Assembly: GCA_963720375.1 (NCBI GenBank)
Contig: CAVRFM010000023.1
Coordinates: forward strand, 33,882 to 97,881
From: JAPLHP01 sp963720375
GTDB lineage: Bacteria > Chloroflexota > Dehalococcoidia > UBA2247 > RBG-13-53-26
Length of the DNA stretch: 64,000 nt
Direction: 5' to 3'
The translations under genes and the position numbers were made by a program. Below are positions 44,206 through 52,360 of the stretch, piece after piece (within the stretch, counting starts at the first letter, position 1; each line of letters starts with the position of its first letter). The notes under the pieces are model-generated. The model had not been told where the DNA came from, did not search any database, and worked only from the letters and a program-made list of their open reading frames with translations.

Positions 44206-44762
44206 CTCTGATAATCGGCATTATCCTTGGCGTCGTCTTGTTGCTGGTGCTCTGGATAGCTGTGATGTACAACGCCCTGGTGCGGGGCCGCAACCATTGT
44301 GATGAGTCGTGGTCGGACGTTGATACTGAACTGAAACGGCGCTATGATCTGATCCCCAACCTGGTCAACACAGTCAAAGGTTATGCCGCACATGAGAGGG
44401 AAGTCCTAGAACAGGTGACTCAGGCGCGGAGTGCTGCTGTGGCCAGTCAGGGCTCGCCTTCTTCGCAGGCGCGCGACGAGAACGTTCTGGTGGACACCCT
44501 GCGGCAGTTGCTAGCTGTGGTCGAGAACTACCCTGACCTGAAGGCCAGCCAGAACTTTCTCAAACTTCAAGAGGAACTGGTCAACACGGAAGACCGTATT
44601 CAGAGAGCACGCCGGTTCTACAACGGCAATGTGCGGGACTACAACAACCGCGTGGAGCTGTTCCCGTCCGCCTTGGTAGCCGGATGCCTAGGCTTCAAGG
44701 AGCGAGAGTTTTTCGAGATCAAGGTGGCGGTGGAGCGCAAAGCGCCGCTGGCGAAGATGTAG
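44202..44762 (+). CDS. lemA: LemA family protein
   Basis: This 186-residue protein has an N-terminal membrane helix (IIGIILGVVLLLVLWIAVMY) and a helical bundle domain. The signature is ELKRRYDLIPNLVNTVKGYA followed by HEREVLEQVTQARSA, then NTEDRIQRARRFYNGNVRDYN. LemA proteins are membrane-anchored and probably extracytoplasmic with a coiled domain; their molecular role is poorly defined. Expression is coupled to the preceding anchored protein by overlap. Confidence 0.95.
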   Translation: MTLIIGIILGVVLLLVLWIAVMYNALVRGRNHCDESWSDVDTELKRRYDLIPNLVNTVKGYAAHEREVLEQVTQARSAAVASQGSPSSQARDENVLVDTLRQLLAVVENYPDLKASQNFLKLQEELVNTEDRIQRARRFYNGNVRDYNNRVELFPSALVAGCLGFKEREFFEIKVAVERKAPLAKM

Positions 44763-44897
44763 GGCAGATTGCCTGACGGGAAGGCCATAGCAGAGTCCTC
44801 TCGAAGCTTAGGATTAATGGCCACAGAACCGAACTACGGAATTCGCTGCCTTCGGATTGGATGCCGGACAGGTTTATATTTCCGCAGCCGAATCCAG

Positions 44898-46367
44898 CTA
44901 TAAGGTCGCTTGCCGGAAGCGATGGTACTGGAGGACCATGCGGGCTGTTTTGATCCCTCCGCCCGATGCCTTATGGGTGCCCATGCCGGCGATGCCAACG
45001 TCGGCACCGGTGTAGAAAAGCCCTCTGATCGGTGCCTTTGGTGATGGCTGATACTTGCCACACTGGCCTGCAATCTGGGCCAGGCCAACACACTCACCCC
45101 CCTGCCCCTCAACTACATGATCGCGGGTAAAGTGTGATACCTCAGCCGGCCCCTCCACTTCCTTGTACATAAGGGCGTCCATGACCCCGGGATATAACTT
45201 GTCCCACATTTTGTCCATCTTGTCGTATAGCATCTTGATTTCTGTGGCATCCGGGTCTGGTGAACAGATGGTGCCAGCAATAATACACTGCTTACCCGGG
45301 GGTGCCATGTTGGGGTCAAAGTTGGAGGGGATTGTGGCGAACATCATTACCTCGTCGGGTACTTCGCCGGCCCTCATCTTGAGGAAGCGCTCCAGGTTCA
45401 TGGTCGTGTCATCGGCCCAGATGTTGTACATCTGATCTTCCAGGACTTTCTTATTGAGAAAATACTTGACGCCGGTGAATGCCCAGCCCGGGACCAGCCC
45501 CTTAACATAGTTTACATAACTTTTATCGAATTGGTTTTCACCCACCAGTTTGAGTACTGTGGGCTGGATGCCGACATCACTTATGACAATAGGTGCCTCG
45601 TAAGTGTCGTCCCCGGTGGTTACGCCGGTCACCCGGCCATCGCTGATCTTTATCTTTTCTGCCCTGGTGTGTGCTCGTATCTCCCCGCCATTGGCCTTGA
45701 TTGCCTTGGCTAAGTCATCAAGCACACGTCCGAAGCCGCCGATGTAGTACCCTGCAGCTCCACGGAGAGCTATGTCCTGCATTATCACTATTTGCTCTGA
45801 GGCTGAAACAAGATCAATGGGTTCAGCCAGCGAGCCATTGGCGTGCATTGCAAAGTAACTGTAGAGGGGCAATGGTAAATCCGCAAATTGAGAGAGCCAT
45901 TGATCTCCAGTGAGATCATCCAGGGCATTGATCTGATCTGCGGTCATCATGGCCACGTCAATCATGAACTTCAGTGCAATCTCACGTTCCTTGCTTCCAA
46001 TGTCCCAGAGATCAAAGAAAGGATCGGGCTGCAGTCCGGTGGTCGCAGGCAGAGTACCCCTCTTATATTTTCCTGATCGACCTCTATATGCTAATCCGGC
46101 GACATTCAAGGGGAGCGGCTTAAGTTGAGACTCGATGCCCAGTTCTTTGAAGGCCACGGCAAAACTTGGTCCTTGAGCCGGTACCTGAAGCTTGGGCCCC
46201 AGTTCATAGGAGAAGCCGTCTTTGTTGGTTGGCGTGACCGCCTTGCCGCCAGTCGTGTCATTTTTCTCCAGCAGCAGGACTTTAGAGCCCCATTTGGATA
46301 GTAAAGCGGCAGAGGTAAGACCACCCGGCCCTCCTCCTATCACTATCACGTCATATTTCTTTGTCAT
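44898..46367 (-). CDS. FAD-dependent phytoene desaturase-like oxidoreductase
   Basis: This 489-residue flavoprotein of the CrtI/RetSat superfamily has the dinucleotide motif VIGGGPGGLTSAALL followed by LLLEKNDTTGGKA. The middle contains a substrate domain (GAAGYYIGGFGRVLDDLAKAIK), and the C-terminal GGECVGLAQIAGQCGKYQPS and GLFYTGADVGIAGMGTH complete the FAD site. Chloroflexota encode several such enzymes acting on carotenoids, retinoids or unknown unsaturated lipids. No carotenoid genes lie nearby, so the substrate is open. The start is ATG 46367. Confidence 0.88.
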   Translation of the reverse strand: MTKKYDVIVIGGGPGGLTSAALLSKWGSKVLLLEKNDTTGGKAVTPTNKDGFSYELGPKLQVPAQGPSFAVAFKELGIESQLKPLPLNVAGLAYRGRSGKYKRGTLPATTGLQPDPFFDLWDIGSKEREIALKFMIDVAMMTADQINALDDLTGDQWLSQFADLPLPLYSYFAMHANGSLAEPIDLVSASEQIVIMQDIALRGAAGYYIGGFGRVLDDLAKAIKANGGEIRAHTRAEKIKISDGRVTGVTTGDDTYEAPIVISDVGIQPTVLKLVGENQFDKSYVNYVKGLVPGWAFTGVKYFLNKKVLEDQMYNIWADDTTMNLERFLKMRAGEVPDEVMMFATIPSNFDPNMAPPGKQCIIAGTICSPDPDATEIKMLYDKMDKMWDKLYPGVMDALMYKEVEGPAEVSHFTRDHVVEGQGGECVGLAQIAGQCGKYQPSPKAPIRGLFYTGADVGIAGMGTHKASGGGIKTARMVLQYHRFRQATL

Positions 46368-46641
46368 TTCGCCCCCCTTTTTATTTTGGTTACATGCCTG
46401 GGATTGGTGTTGGCTTTGGTGCTAACGCATGATAAACTATGCATTTCTTTTTTGCAATTTCGTAATTGGCGAGCGAAAGGATATGATAGCAGCGAGCACA
46501 GAGGACTAAGGTTGACCAAAGTCGGCCAATAGTGCTACTTTAAGGAGGAGACAGGAACATTGCATAGCGGTTTGCGGCGTGTATTGAATGTAGAAGAGAG
46601 CATGATCCTGTCCAGTACCCAGGCAGCCATAGGAGCATATA

Positions 46642-46735
46642 GGAGGGATCGCATAGTGGTCTAGTGCGGGCGCCTGCTAAGCGCTTACAGGGGCTAAAAC
46701 CTGTGTCGTGGGTTCGAATCCCACTCCCTCCGCCA
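46642..46735 (+). tRNA. trnS: tRNA-Ser (anticodon GCT)
   Basis: A class II tRNA of 94 nt with encoded CCA. The acceptor stem GGAGGGA pairs with TCCCTCC, and the anticodon stem-loop is GGCGC-CTGCTAA-GCGCT with anticodon GCT. A long variable arm (ACAGG...CCTGT) and the T-arm GTGGG-TTCGAAT-CCCAC follow. It reads serine codons AGC/AGT. Confidence 0.95.
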
Positions 46736-46839
46736 TATTGACAGGGCACTGCTTCAAACGAAACGAAAGGTCTTTCTCTCCCGGTTCTGGTTTAATTGCG
46801 TTGATCTTACATTCCAGCCGATTCTGAGGTAGGAAACCC

Positions 46840-48165
46840 GTGCCGAAATACTATATTTGGACTATTGGTTGTCAGATGAATAAGGCTGATTCGGACTATA
46901 TGGCCAACTACCTGGAGGATTTGGGATACTCTCGCGCAGAAATGGCTGATGAGGCTGAGGTGATTTTGATCAATAGCTGCGTGGTGCGTCAGAATGCCGA
47001 AGATAAAGTAACCAACAAGCTCAACTCCCTCAGGGGTCTGAAGAGGAGGTCTCCAGGTGCGGTCATTGCTCTCACTGGCTGTATGGTTGACTCTGAAATT
47101 GACGACCTTAGTAAGCGCTTCCCCTGGATTGACCTTTTCTTTCGGCCACAGCAATGGGAAGTCTTATCCCAATGGGCTGGAAGCCACGGATTAGGCAGCG
47201 CCGACACCAAGGGCTTTCTCATCTCTCAGCGACCTCCTGTGAGTGCGTTGCTTCCGATCATGCATGGTTGCGATAGTTTCTGCTCCTATTGCGTTGTGCC
47301 CTATCGCCGCGGAAGGGCGAAGAGCCGTGACCTGCGTGATATTTGCTGCGAGGTAGAAGCGCTCGTTCAGCGTGGTGTAAAGGAAGTCACCTTGCTTGGT
47401 CAAATTGTCGATTCGTATGGGCTTGACCTGCCGTCAAGGCCTGATCTGGCGGATTTATTGGCAGAACTGAACAAAATCGAAGGACTTCTGCGAATACGCT
47501 TCCTGACCAACCATCCAAACTGCATGAGCTACAAGCTTATCCGGGCGGTGGCTGGACTGGAAAAGGTCTGCGAGTATATCAGCCTGCCTGTTCAGGCTGG
47601 TGACAATGAGATACTGAAGGCAATGCGGCGTGGCTATACAGTGGAGCATTATTGTGACTTGGTGGGGCAGATACGCGGGAACATCCCCCATGTTTCATTG
47701 AGCACCGATGTGATTGTTGGTTTCCCGGGTGAAACAGGGGAGCAGTTCACCAGGACACTGGACATCCTGCGTCAGATCAGATTTGATAAAGTCCATATAG
47801 CTGCCTACTCGCCCCGGCCTGAGACCATTGCCTCCCGAAAACTTGATGACGATGTCTCTTCTGAACGAAAGGAGCTGCGGCGTTTGCAGACTGAAGCTGT
47901 ACAACAGCGTATAGCCACTGAAATCAATGCATGCTTTATGGGCAAGATAGTGGAGGTTCTGGTGGAGGGCAAGAAAAAGGATAAATGGCAGGGTCGCACT
48001 AGAGGAGACAAGCTAGTATTCTTTCCGGGCGGTGACAGCCTGGTTGGGCAATTGGTGATGGTGAGAGTTGAGAAGACCAGTGCCTTTGCACTGCAAGGCG
48101 TGCCGGAAGAAAAGATTAAGAATCCAGTAGTTGGAAGGAGTTCTTGCCCAGGAACTCCTTCATAG
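46840..48165 (+). CDS. miaB: tRNA-2-methylthio-N6-dimethylallyladenosine synthase
   Basis: This 441-residue methylthiotransferase modifies A37 of tRNAs reading UNN codons. Three N-terminal Cys hold the auxiliary cluster (TIGCQMNKAD, INSCVVRQNAEDK, LTGCMVDSE). The radical SAM motif is CDSFCSYC, followed by VPYRRGRAKSR. The C-terminal TRAM domain includes GKIVEVLVEGKKKDKWQGRTR. The start is GTG 46840 after GAGGTAGGAAACCC. The last 50 bp overlap the 3' end of the convergent DUF5343-like gene. The tRNA-Ser gene lies 104 bp upstream and may share transcription. Confidence 0.94.
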   Translation: MPKYYIWTIGCQMNKADSDYMANYLEDLGYSRAEMADEAEVILINSCVVRQNAEDKVTNKLNSLRGLKRRSPGAVIALTGCMVDSEIDDLSKRFPWIDLFFRPQQWEVLSQWAGSHGLGSADTKGFLISQRPPVSALLPIMHGCDSFCSYCVVPYRRGRAKSRDLRDICCEVEALVQRGVKEVTLLGQIVDSYGLDLPSRPDLADLLAELNKIEGLLRIRFLTNHPNCMSYKLIRAVAGLEKVCEYISLPVQAGDNEILKAMRRGYTVEHYCDLVGQIRGNIPHVSLSTDVIVGFPGETGEQFTRTLDILRQIRFDKVHIAAYSPRPETIASRKLDDDVSSERKELRRLQTEAVQQRIATEINACFMGKIVEVLVEGKKKDKWQGRTRGDKLVFFPGGDSLVGQLVMVRVEKTSAFALQGVPEEKIKNPVVGRSSCPGTPS

Positions 48166-48892
48166 AGTCAAACCATTTGGCCTTCAGGTCGTCTGGCCAC
48201 TCGGTGTTGAAGGAAGGGAACTTATCCATTAGAAACATCATGGTCTGAAGACGGTCGAACCATTCCTCTCGGACATCTTTAGGCCAATTTGGATCAAAGT
48301 CTGGCAATTTGGCAGCCAGATAGTTCGATCCCAGCAGCCCGGCTCTGTCCAACTGACGCCTGGGTGATGAAGGAGAGGGCGCTCTCCTTTTTCGAGGCGG
48401 GAGTGCCTGAGGGCTGACTTTCTGAGATGTCCCTACCCTGGACCTGGTCAATAGGTTGGGCGATAATCCTATGCCTGAGTCCTTAGCAAGAGCCAGGAAA
48501 AAGGAAAGGCACTTGTTGCCTACATTATTATCAGCGCCGAACTGGTGGAAGCACTCTTTTACCTGACCCAGCGTAGCGTGTTCTAAATCCAGGCCTCCGA
48601 ACACCGGCTTATAAGCTGCCTCAGCTATTTCTTTCAGCACCAATCTGCGGTTTTCTCCCTCGGTCTTTACCAGGTTCAAGAGCTTATCAGTTGGTTCATT
48701 CTCGGGGCCGATTAGATCCAGGAAAGAAAGGGTGGCCCTGACAGTCAATGCTGTGCTTTCGGAGACCCCGAGGTCTTTAAGATAACTTCGATCCAACTGC
48801 AACGGAACATGCTGGTATAGAGCTCCAAGAAGCCTTTGCCAGGTGGCATAGGTCAAATATGGTGGCAGGCGGCCATTTCCTCTTGATTTCAT
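48116..48892 (-). CDS. DUF5343-like protein
   Basis: This 258-residue protein is of unknown function. The N-terminal LPPYLTYATWQRLLGALYQH and the following helical pattern (VSESTALTVRATLSFLDLI) match my memory of the DUF5343 family, which looks like a winged-helix or DNA-binding domain. A Pro/Ser/Arg-rich linker (about 150-180) leads to a C-terminal repeat of two similar stretches, FDPNWPKDVREEWFDRLQTM and FNTEWPDDLKAKWFDSMKEF, each W-P-D/K-D-W-F. It has a consensus promoter that faces away from ftsZ1, so it is a candidate regulator of that cluster (inference). Confidence 0.75.
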   Translation of the reverse strand: MKSRGNGRLPPYLTYATWQRLLGALYQHVPLQLDRSYLKDLGVSESTALTVRATLSFLDLIGPENEPTDKLLNLVKTEGENRRLVLKEIAEAAYKPVFGGLDLEHATLGQVKECFHQFGADNNVGNKCLSFFLALAKDSGIGLSPNLLTRSRVGTSQKVSPQALPPRKRRAPSPSSPRRQLDRAGLLGSNYLAAKLPDFDPNWPKDVREEWFDRLQTMMFLMDKFPSFNTEWPDDLKAKWFDSMKEFLGKNSFQLLDS

Positions 48893-48930
48893 AAATTCAG
48901 TCTTCCCTTCTCAGTAATTGCCATTTCAGG

Positions 48931-48959
48931 ATTATAGTCCTGGTGAAATGAAATGTCAA
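48931..48959 (-). promoter_or_regulatory. consensus sigma-70-type promoter of the DUF5343-like gene
   Basis: On the - strand TTGACA (48959-48954) and TATAAT (48936-48931) are both perfect and separated by 17 bp; the spacer contains TTTCATTTCA. A perfect promoter overlapped by repeated motifs is usually repressed, which is consistent with autoregulation (inference). Confidence 0.8.
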
Positions 48960-49082
48960 GATCCTTGACTTATTGAAGTCATATTTCATCATGAAATAAT
49001 ACATGAAATGAAATTATATCGGCAATGAGGCAAAATTTGGGTGTAAAATTGGCGATATAAACAATTTATTTCAAATATGAAA
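48948..49082. promoter_or_regulatory. cluster of ATGAAAT/ATTTCAT motifs between divergent promoters
   Basis: ATGAAAT occurs at 48948-48954, 48991-48997 and 49003-49009, the last extended to ATGAAATGAAAT. ATTTCAT at 48983-48989 makes a perfect inverted repeat ATTTCAT-C-ATGAAAT, and TTTCA-AATA-TGAAA lies at 49069-49082, just before the ftsZ1 -35. The repeated half-site with both orientations looks like an operator for a dimeric regulator controlling both directions. The rest of the 350-bp gap has no gene. Confidence 0.55.
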
Positions 49083-49087
49083 AACTA

Positions 49088-49117
49088 TTGACAAGCAATT
49101 TTTTTGTGATCTACAAT
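49088..49117 (+). promoter_or_regulatory. sigma-70-type promoter of the ftsZ cluster
   Basis: TTGACA (49088-49093) and TACAAT (49112-49117) are spaced 18 bp and include a T7 run. A leader of about 120 nt would precede the GTG of ftsZ1. The inverted repeat TTTCA-AATA-TGAAA ends six bases before the -35, well placed for regulation. Confidence 0.7.
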
Positions 49118-49244
49118 GACTTGTGTGTGAAATTCCCCTGGTCACCTCGGTACCAAGGTGCATTTAGAGGGGAAGTAGGAAACAGGAACAAAGAAACAAA
49201 GATAGGTATCAAGAAATAAATAGAAAATCGAGAAGGAGGAGCAA

Positions 49245-50288
49245 GTGAACGAAAGAGACGCAAGGGTGCCTGCACCAATTAAGGTGATTGGTGTGGGTGG
49301 GGGTGGATGCAATGCTGTACGACGGATGCTGGTGAAGCCGACACCGGGGGTACAGTATATAGTATGTAATACTGATATCAAATCGCTGGATTCCTGCCCC
49401 ACCGATGTACTGTCGGTGCAGATCGGTGAGCATATCACCCGTGGCTTCGGGGCAGGGGGAGACATGATGGTAGGGGCAAAGGCTGCTGAGGAGGGTCGTT
49501 TCCTCTTAAAGAGAGCACTTAAGGATGCCGAGTTGGTATTCGTCACGGCTGGCATGGGTGGAGGGACGGGTACAGGCGCAGCTCCAGTTGTAGCTCAGAT
49601 AGCCAAGGAAAGCAAGGCCTTGGTCATCGCCGTAGTAACCACCCCATTCTCTTTTGAAGGGAAGAGGCGTTTCTCACTGGCTTTAACCGGTATCCGCAGA
49701 CTCAGACCGGAAGTAGATAACCTGATCATCATTCACAATGACCGGCTGCTGCAGTTCTGCGAATCAAACGTCCCAACGCAACATGCATTTTCTGTTGCCG
49801 ATGAAGCTGTTTCCGAGGGTATTTTGGCCGTATCTAACCTGGTTAATGTACCGGGGGAGATCAATGTCGACTTGGCTGATGTGAAAGCCGTCATGGGTAT
49901 TCCTGGTGGTGCACTCCTTGCCATTGGCAAAGCAGATAGTAAGAGTCGCTACCCGGCGCAGGAAGCAGCAGAGCAAGCCATTCAGAACCCGTTGCTGGAT
50001 ATAGATGTAAAGGGGGCCAAAGGCATCCTGTTCAATTTCACTGGTGGCCCGGACCTAACACTGGGCGAGGTGAACGATGCGGCCAATCTCATTGCCAGGG
50101 AAGTGGATACTGGTGCCCTGATGTTCTTTGGCATGTCCACCCCCACCGAAGAAATGAGGAATGTCGTGAAGATCACGCTCATTGCCACTGGTATACATCC
50201 GCCTTTGCCTACCACTTGGCTGGCTGAAATGGGAGAGACTATTAAAGAGGTGCTAACAGGGCACAAGAGGCCTGGTTCATATCACTAG
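49245..50288 (+). CDS. ftsZ: FtsZ-like tubulin-family GTPase, first of three
   Basis: This 347-residue polymerising GTPase starts with GTG after GAAGGAGGAGCAA. It has the FtsZ glycine start VIGVGGGGCNAVRRM, the tubulin signature GGGTGTG (105-111) and the T7 synergy loop NVDLADV with Asp209/Asp212, where most FtsZ have Phe instead of Leu210. The GTP-binding and hydrolysis features look intact. The C-terminus stops soon after the globular domain (...HKRPGSYH), with no long linker and no conserved peptide for FtsA, ZipA or SepF. Two mini membrane proteins follow directly. It could be the division FtsZ or a specialised copy; no other division gene is nearby. Confidence 0.93.
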   Translation: MNERDARVPAPIKVIGVGGGGCNAVRRMLVKPTPGVQYIVCNTDIKSLDSCPTDVLSVQIGEHITRGFGAGGDMMVGAKAAEEGRFLLKRALKDAELVFVTAGMGGGTGTGAAPVVAQIAKESKALVIAVVTTPFSFEGKRRFSLALTGIRRLRPEVDNLIIIHNDRLLQFCESNVPTQHAFSVADEAVSEGILAVSNLVNVPGEINVDLADVKAVMGIPGGALLAIGKADSKSRYPAQEAAEQAIQNPLLDIDVKGAKGILFNFTGGPDLTLGEVNDAANLIAREVDTGALMFFGMSTPTEEMRNVVKITLIATGIHPPLPTTWLAEMGETIKEVLTGHKRPGSYH

Positions 50289-50344
50289 CCGTAGAGATAT
50301 AGCAAAATAATGGCTGAATCAGGCTGAAAAGGGGGTTAGACGAG

Positions 50345-50539
50345 ATGTCACAGTTACTATCGTGGATCAATGCGGTGTCGGGGATGATACTCTTCTTTGC
50401 CATGTCTAATATAACGACCTGGGTCATCTTCGACTCGCCGCAAGCCAAGATATTCCCCTTCCTCATTGGCGTACTGCTCCTGGGTAATGCAGTATACCTA
50501 TCCGTGGCAAAGGGAGAGCTCTCGAGCCATCGCAGTTAG
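50345..50539 (+). CDS. mini membrane protein, type A, first copy
   Basis: This 64-residue protein has two hydrophobic segments: INAVSGMILFFAMSN (about 8-22) and IFPFLIGVLLLGNAVYLSV (about 36-54). Between them is a short polar/aromatic turn with SPQAK. The C-terminus is hydrophilic. It starts with ATG after AAAAGGGGG and begins 56 bp after ftsZ1. It is clearly related to the type A copy at 53610 (shared SPQAKIFPF/NPQAKIFPF and NAVYL). Membrane anchoring of FtsZ is an inference from position only. Confidence 0.8.
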   Translation: MSQLLSWINAVSGMILFFAMSNITTWVIFDSPQAKIFPFLIGVLLLGNAVYLSVAKGELSSHRS

Positions 50540-50550
50540 GGGGTCATGAA

Positions 50551-50754
50551 ATGGCACGTTTGTTAAGCTGGGCCAACATGCTGGTGGGTGGACTGTTATT
50601 GTTTGCCCTTTCAGACATAGCAAGCTGGTCCTGGTTTTCGGCCCCCGCCGCCAGGCTGATTGTCTTTATTCTAAGCGTGCTGCTGATAGGGAATGCAGTT
50701 ATCCTCTCGTTCGGAAGCGAAGGACAATGGGCACGGCGGGATGGAGTGGCCTAG
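50551..50754 (+). CDS. mini membrane protein, type B, first copy
   Basis: This 67-residue two-helix protein starts MARLLSWANMLVGGLLLFAL, followed by SDIASWSWFSAPAARL and a second helix VFILSVLLIGNAVILSF. It ends basic (RRDG). It lies 11 bp after the type A gene. The type B copy at 53900 is nearly identical over the first 60 residues. The motif LLSWxNxxxGxxLFAxS, then W-x-F-S-x-(P)-A-(A/K), then NAVxL, is shared by both types, indicating one family. Confidence 0.82.
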   Translation: MARLLSWANMLVGGLLLFALSDIASWSWFSAPAARLIVFILSVLLIGNAVILSFGSEGQWARRDGVA

Positions 50755-50804
50755 CCTCCTTATGAACGGCCTCGCGTTTAGGGGAAGCAAGCTTTTGTAC
50801 TTTT

Positions 50805-50831
50805 GGGGAGAGGGATGGGCTCCCTCTCCCC
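50805..50831. repeat. perfect 11-bp inverted repeat between mini protein B and ftsZ2
   Basis: GGGGAGAGGGA and TCCCTCTCCCC form a perfect stem with the 5-nt loop TGGGC. No T-run follows, so it is more likely an mRNA-processing or attenuation hairpin than a full terminator. It could set different amounts of the upstream and downstream genes. Confidence 0.55.
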
Positions 50832-50896
50832 TCAACCAGAGGGGACTCTTAATACATACATCTAATATCTAATGAAAGGAGGGAGAGGCAAGGAGC

Positions 50897-52012
50897 ATGA
50901 TAGACACAGTGCGGGGAGGCATGAGAGCGGGTGATCGTGCCAGGGCACCGGCGCTGATCAAGGTAATAGGTGTCGGCGGTGGCGGCTGCAATACAGTCCG
51001 CCGCATGATGCGCACTCAACAGATTCCTGGCGTGGAATATATTGTTGCTAATACGGACGTAAAGTCCTTAGACCTGATCCAGGGAGGAGCAATATCACTG
51101 CAAATCGGCGAGCATCTCACCCATGGGTTTGGTGCTGGGGGAGATCCCAAGGTTGGCGGGCAGGCGGCTGCAGAGGCGGAGTTTCTGCTCAAACGGGCAC
51201 TCAAGGATGCTGAGCTGGTATTTATCACGGTGGGTATGGGTGGAGGCACAGGCACCGGCGCAGCTCCAGTAGTGGCTCAAGTGGCCAGGACCTGTGGTGG
51301 TCTGGTTCTTGCCGTTGTAACCACCCCCTTCTCCTTTGAAGGTAGGAAGCGTGATGAGGTTGCCATGGCAGGCGTCGATAAGCTTAGGGCAATGGTCGAC
51401 AACATGATCGTTGTCCACAATGACCGCCTTCTCCAATACTCAGACCACAATGCCAGCATAAGCCAGGCATTCGCCATGGCTGATGGAGTAGTGAGCGAAG
51501 GGATCTTAAGTGTATCCCAGTTGGTCAATGTCCCCGGAGAGATAAATGTTGACCTGGCTGATGTGAAAAACGTAATGAAGCTGGCTGGAACAGCTATCAT
51601 GGCTATGGGCCAGGGTGAGGGACAGCATCCTGCTATGGATGCTGCAGAACAAGCTATCACCAATCCTCTGCTGGATGTCACCATGAAAGGGGCCAGAGGG
51701 CTTCTGGTCAGTTTCTCCGGTGGGCCAGACTTGAGCCTCGGCGAAGTCAATGAGGCAGCGACAGCTATCGCCAGGGAAGCTGATCCCAATTGTAATTTCA
51801 AGTTCGGCCTGGCTTCCCTCAGTGAAGAACTTCGGGGGAAGGCCAAGGTTACTGTTATTGCTACGGGCATAAGAACATCGTCCTCTTCGTCGTCATCGTC
51901 GTCTTCTTCGTCGTCATCGTCTGTGTCCTCTATGACTTCGACGACCAAGGGGATATTCAAGAGCCTGGGACAGCAGATCGACAAGGCGACTAAAGATCGC
52001 AAATGGTTCTAG
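50897..52012 (+). CDS. ftsZ: FtsZ-like GTPase with a poly-Ser linker, second of three
   Basis: This 371-residue paralogue of the protein at 49245 starts after GAAAGGAGGGAGAGGCAAGGAGC. The tubulin signature GGGTGTG and the T7 loop NVDLADVK are intact. A tract of about 15 consecutive Ser, encoded by mixed TCG/TCA/TCT/TCC codons, links the globular domain to a C-terminal segment GIFKSLGQQIDKATKDRKWF. That segment looks like an amphipathic helix. No FtsA/ZipA-type peptide is visible. The tail could bind membrane or the mini proteins (inference). A type C mini protein follows 50 bp downstream. Confidence 0.93.
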   Translation: MIDTVRGGMRAGDRARAPALIKVIGVGGGGCNTVRRMMRTQQIPGVEYIVANTDVKSLDLIQGGAISLQIGEHLTHGFGAGGDPKVGGQAAAEAEFLLKRALKDAELVFITVGMGGGTGTGAAPVVAQVARTCGGLVLAVVTTPFSFEGRKRDEVAMAGVDKLRAMVDNMIVVHNDRLLQYSDHNASISQAFAMADGVVSEGILSVSQLVNVPGEINVDLADVKNVMKLAGTAIMAMGQGEGQHPAMDAAEQAITNPLLDVTMKGARGLLVSFSGGPDLSLGEVNEAATAIAREADPNCNFKFGLASLSEELRGKAKVTVIATGIRTSSSSSSSSSSSSSSSVSSMTSTTKGIFKSLGQQIDKATKDRKWF

Positions 52013-52061
52013 TTGAGCCTTACTAGGGAAGTTTTGAGCAATCAAGGAGGAGGGATTTGCT

Positions 52062-52277
52062 ATGGCACGTGTGCTAGGTATGGTTAATGTGATTATTGGA
52101 TTCTTCCTGTTAGTGCTGGTCTTATCAGGGGTATTCAGCCAGCTGTTGTCGCATATATCAGGCTGGAACCACTTCGACAGCATGGGGGCTAAGGTGATTG
52201 TTTGTATTGCCGGTATCTTGGCCCTTGTCAGCTCCGGTTATCTCGTTCTCGGGCAGGGACGACGAGAGAGCAGATAA
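52062..52277 (+). CDS. mini membrane protein, type C
   Basis: This 71-residue, two-helix protein starts MARVLGMVNVIIGFFLLVLVLSG, then has a polar stretch SHISGWNHFDSMGAK and a second helix VIVCIAGILALVSSGYLVLG with a basic tail (RRESR). It is more divergent than A and B but keeps the MAR-L-G/S...N...G...L start and a similar length. The ribosome binding site CAAGGAGGAGGGATTTGCT is strong. It separates ftsZ2 and ftsZ3. Confidence 0.8.
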   Translation: MARVLGMVNVIIGFFLLVLVLSGVFSQLLSHISGWNHFDSMGAKVIVCIAGILALVSSGYLVLGQGRRESR

Positions 52278-52360
52278 AAGGTTACATAACTAAAACTGCC
52301 CAAAGTACGAGTTTTTGCATCTAAGAACAGAAGTGGCTGAGACAGTCTGTATGTCAAGGC

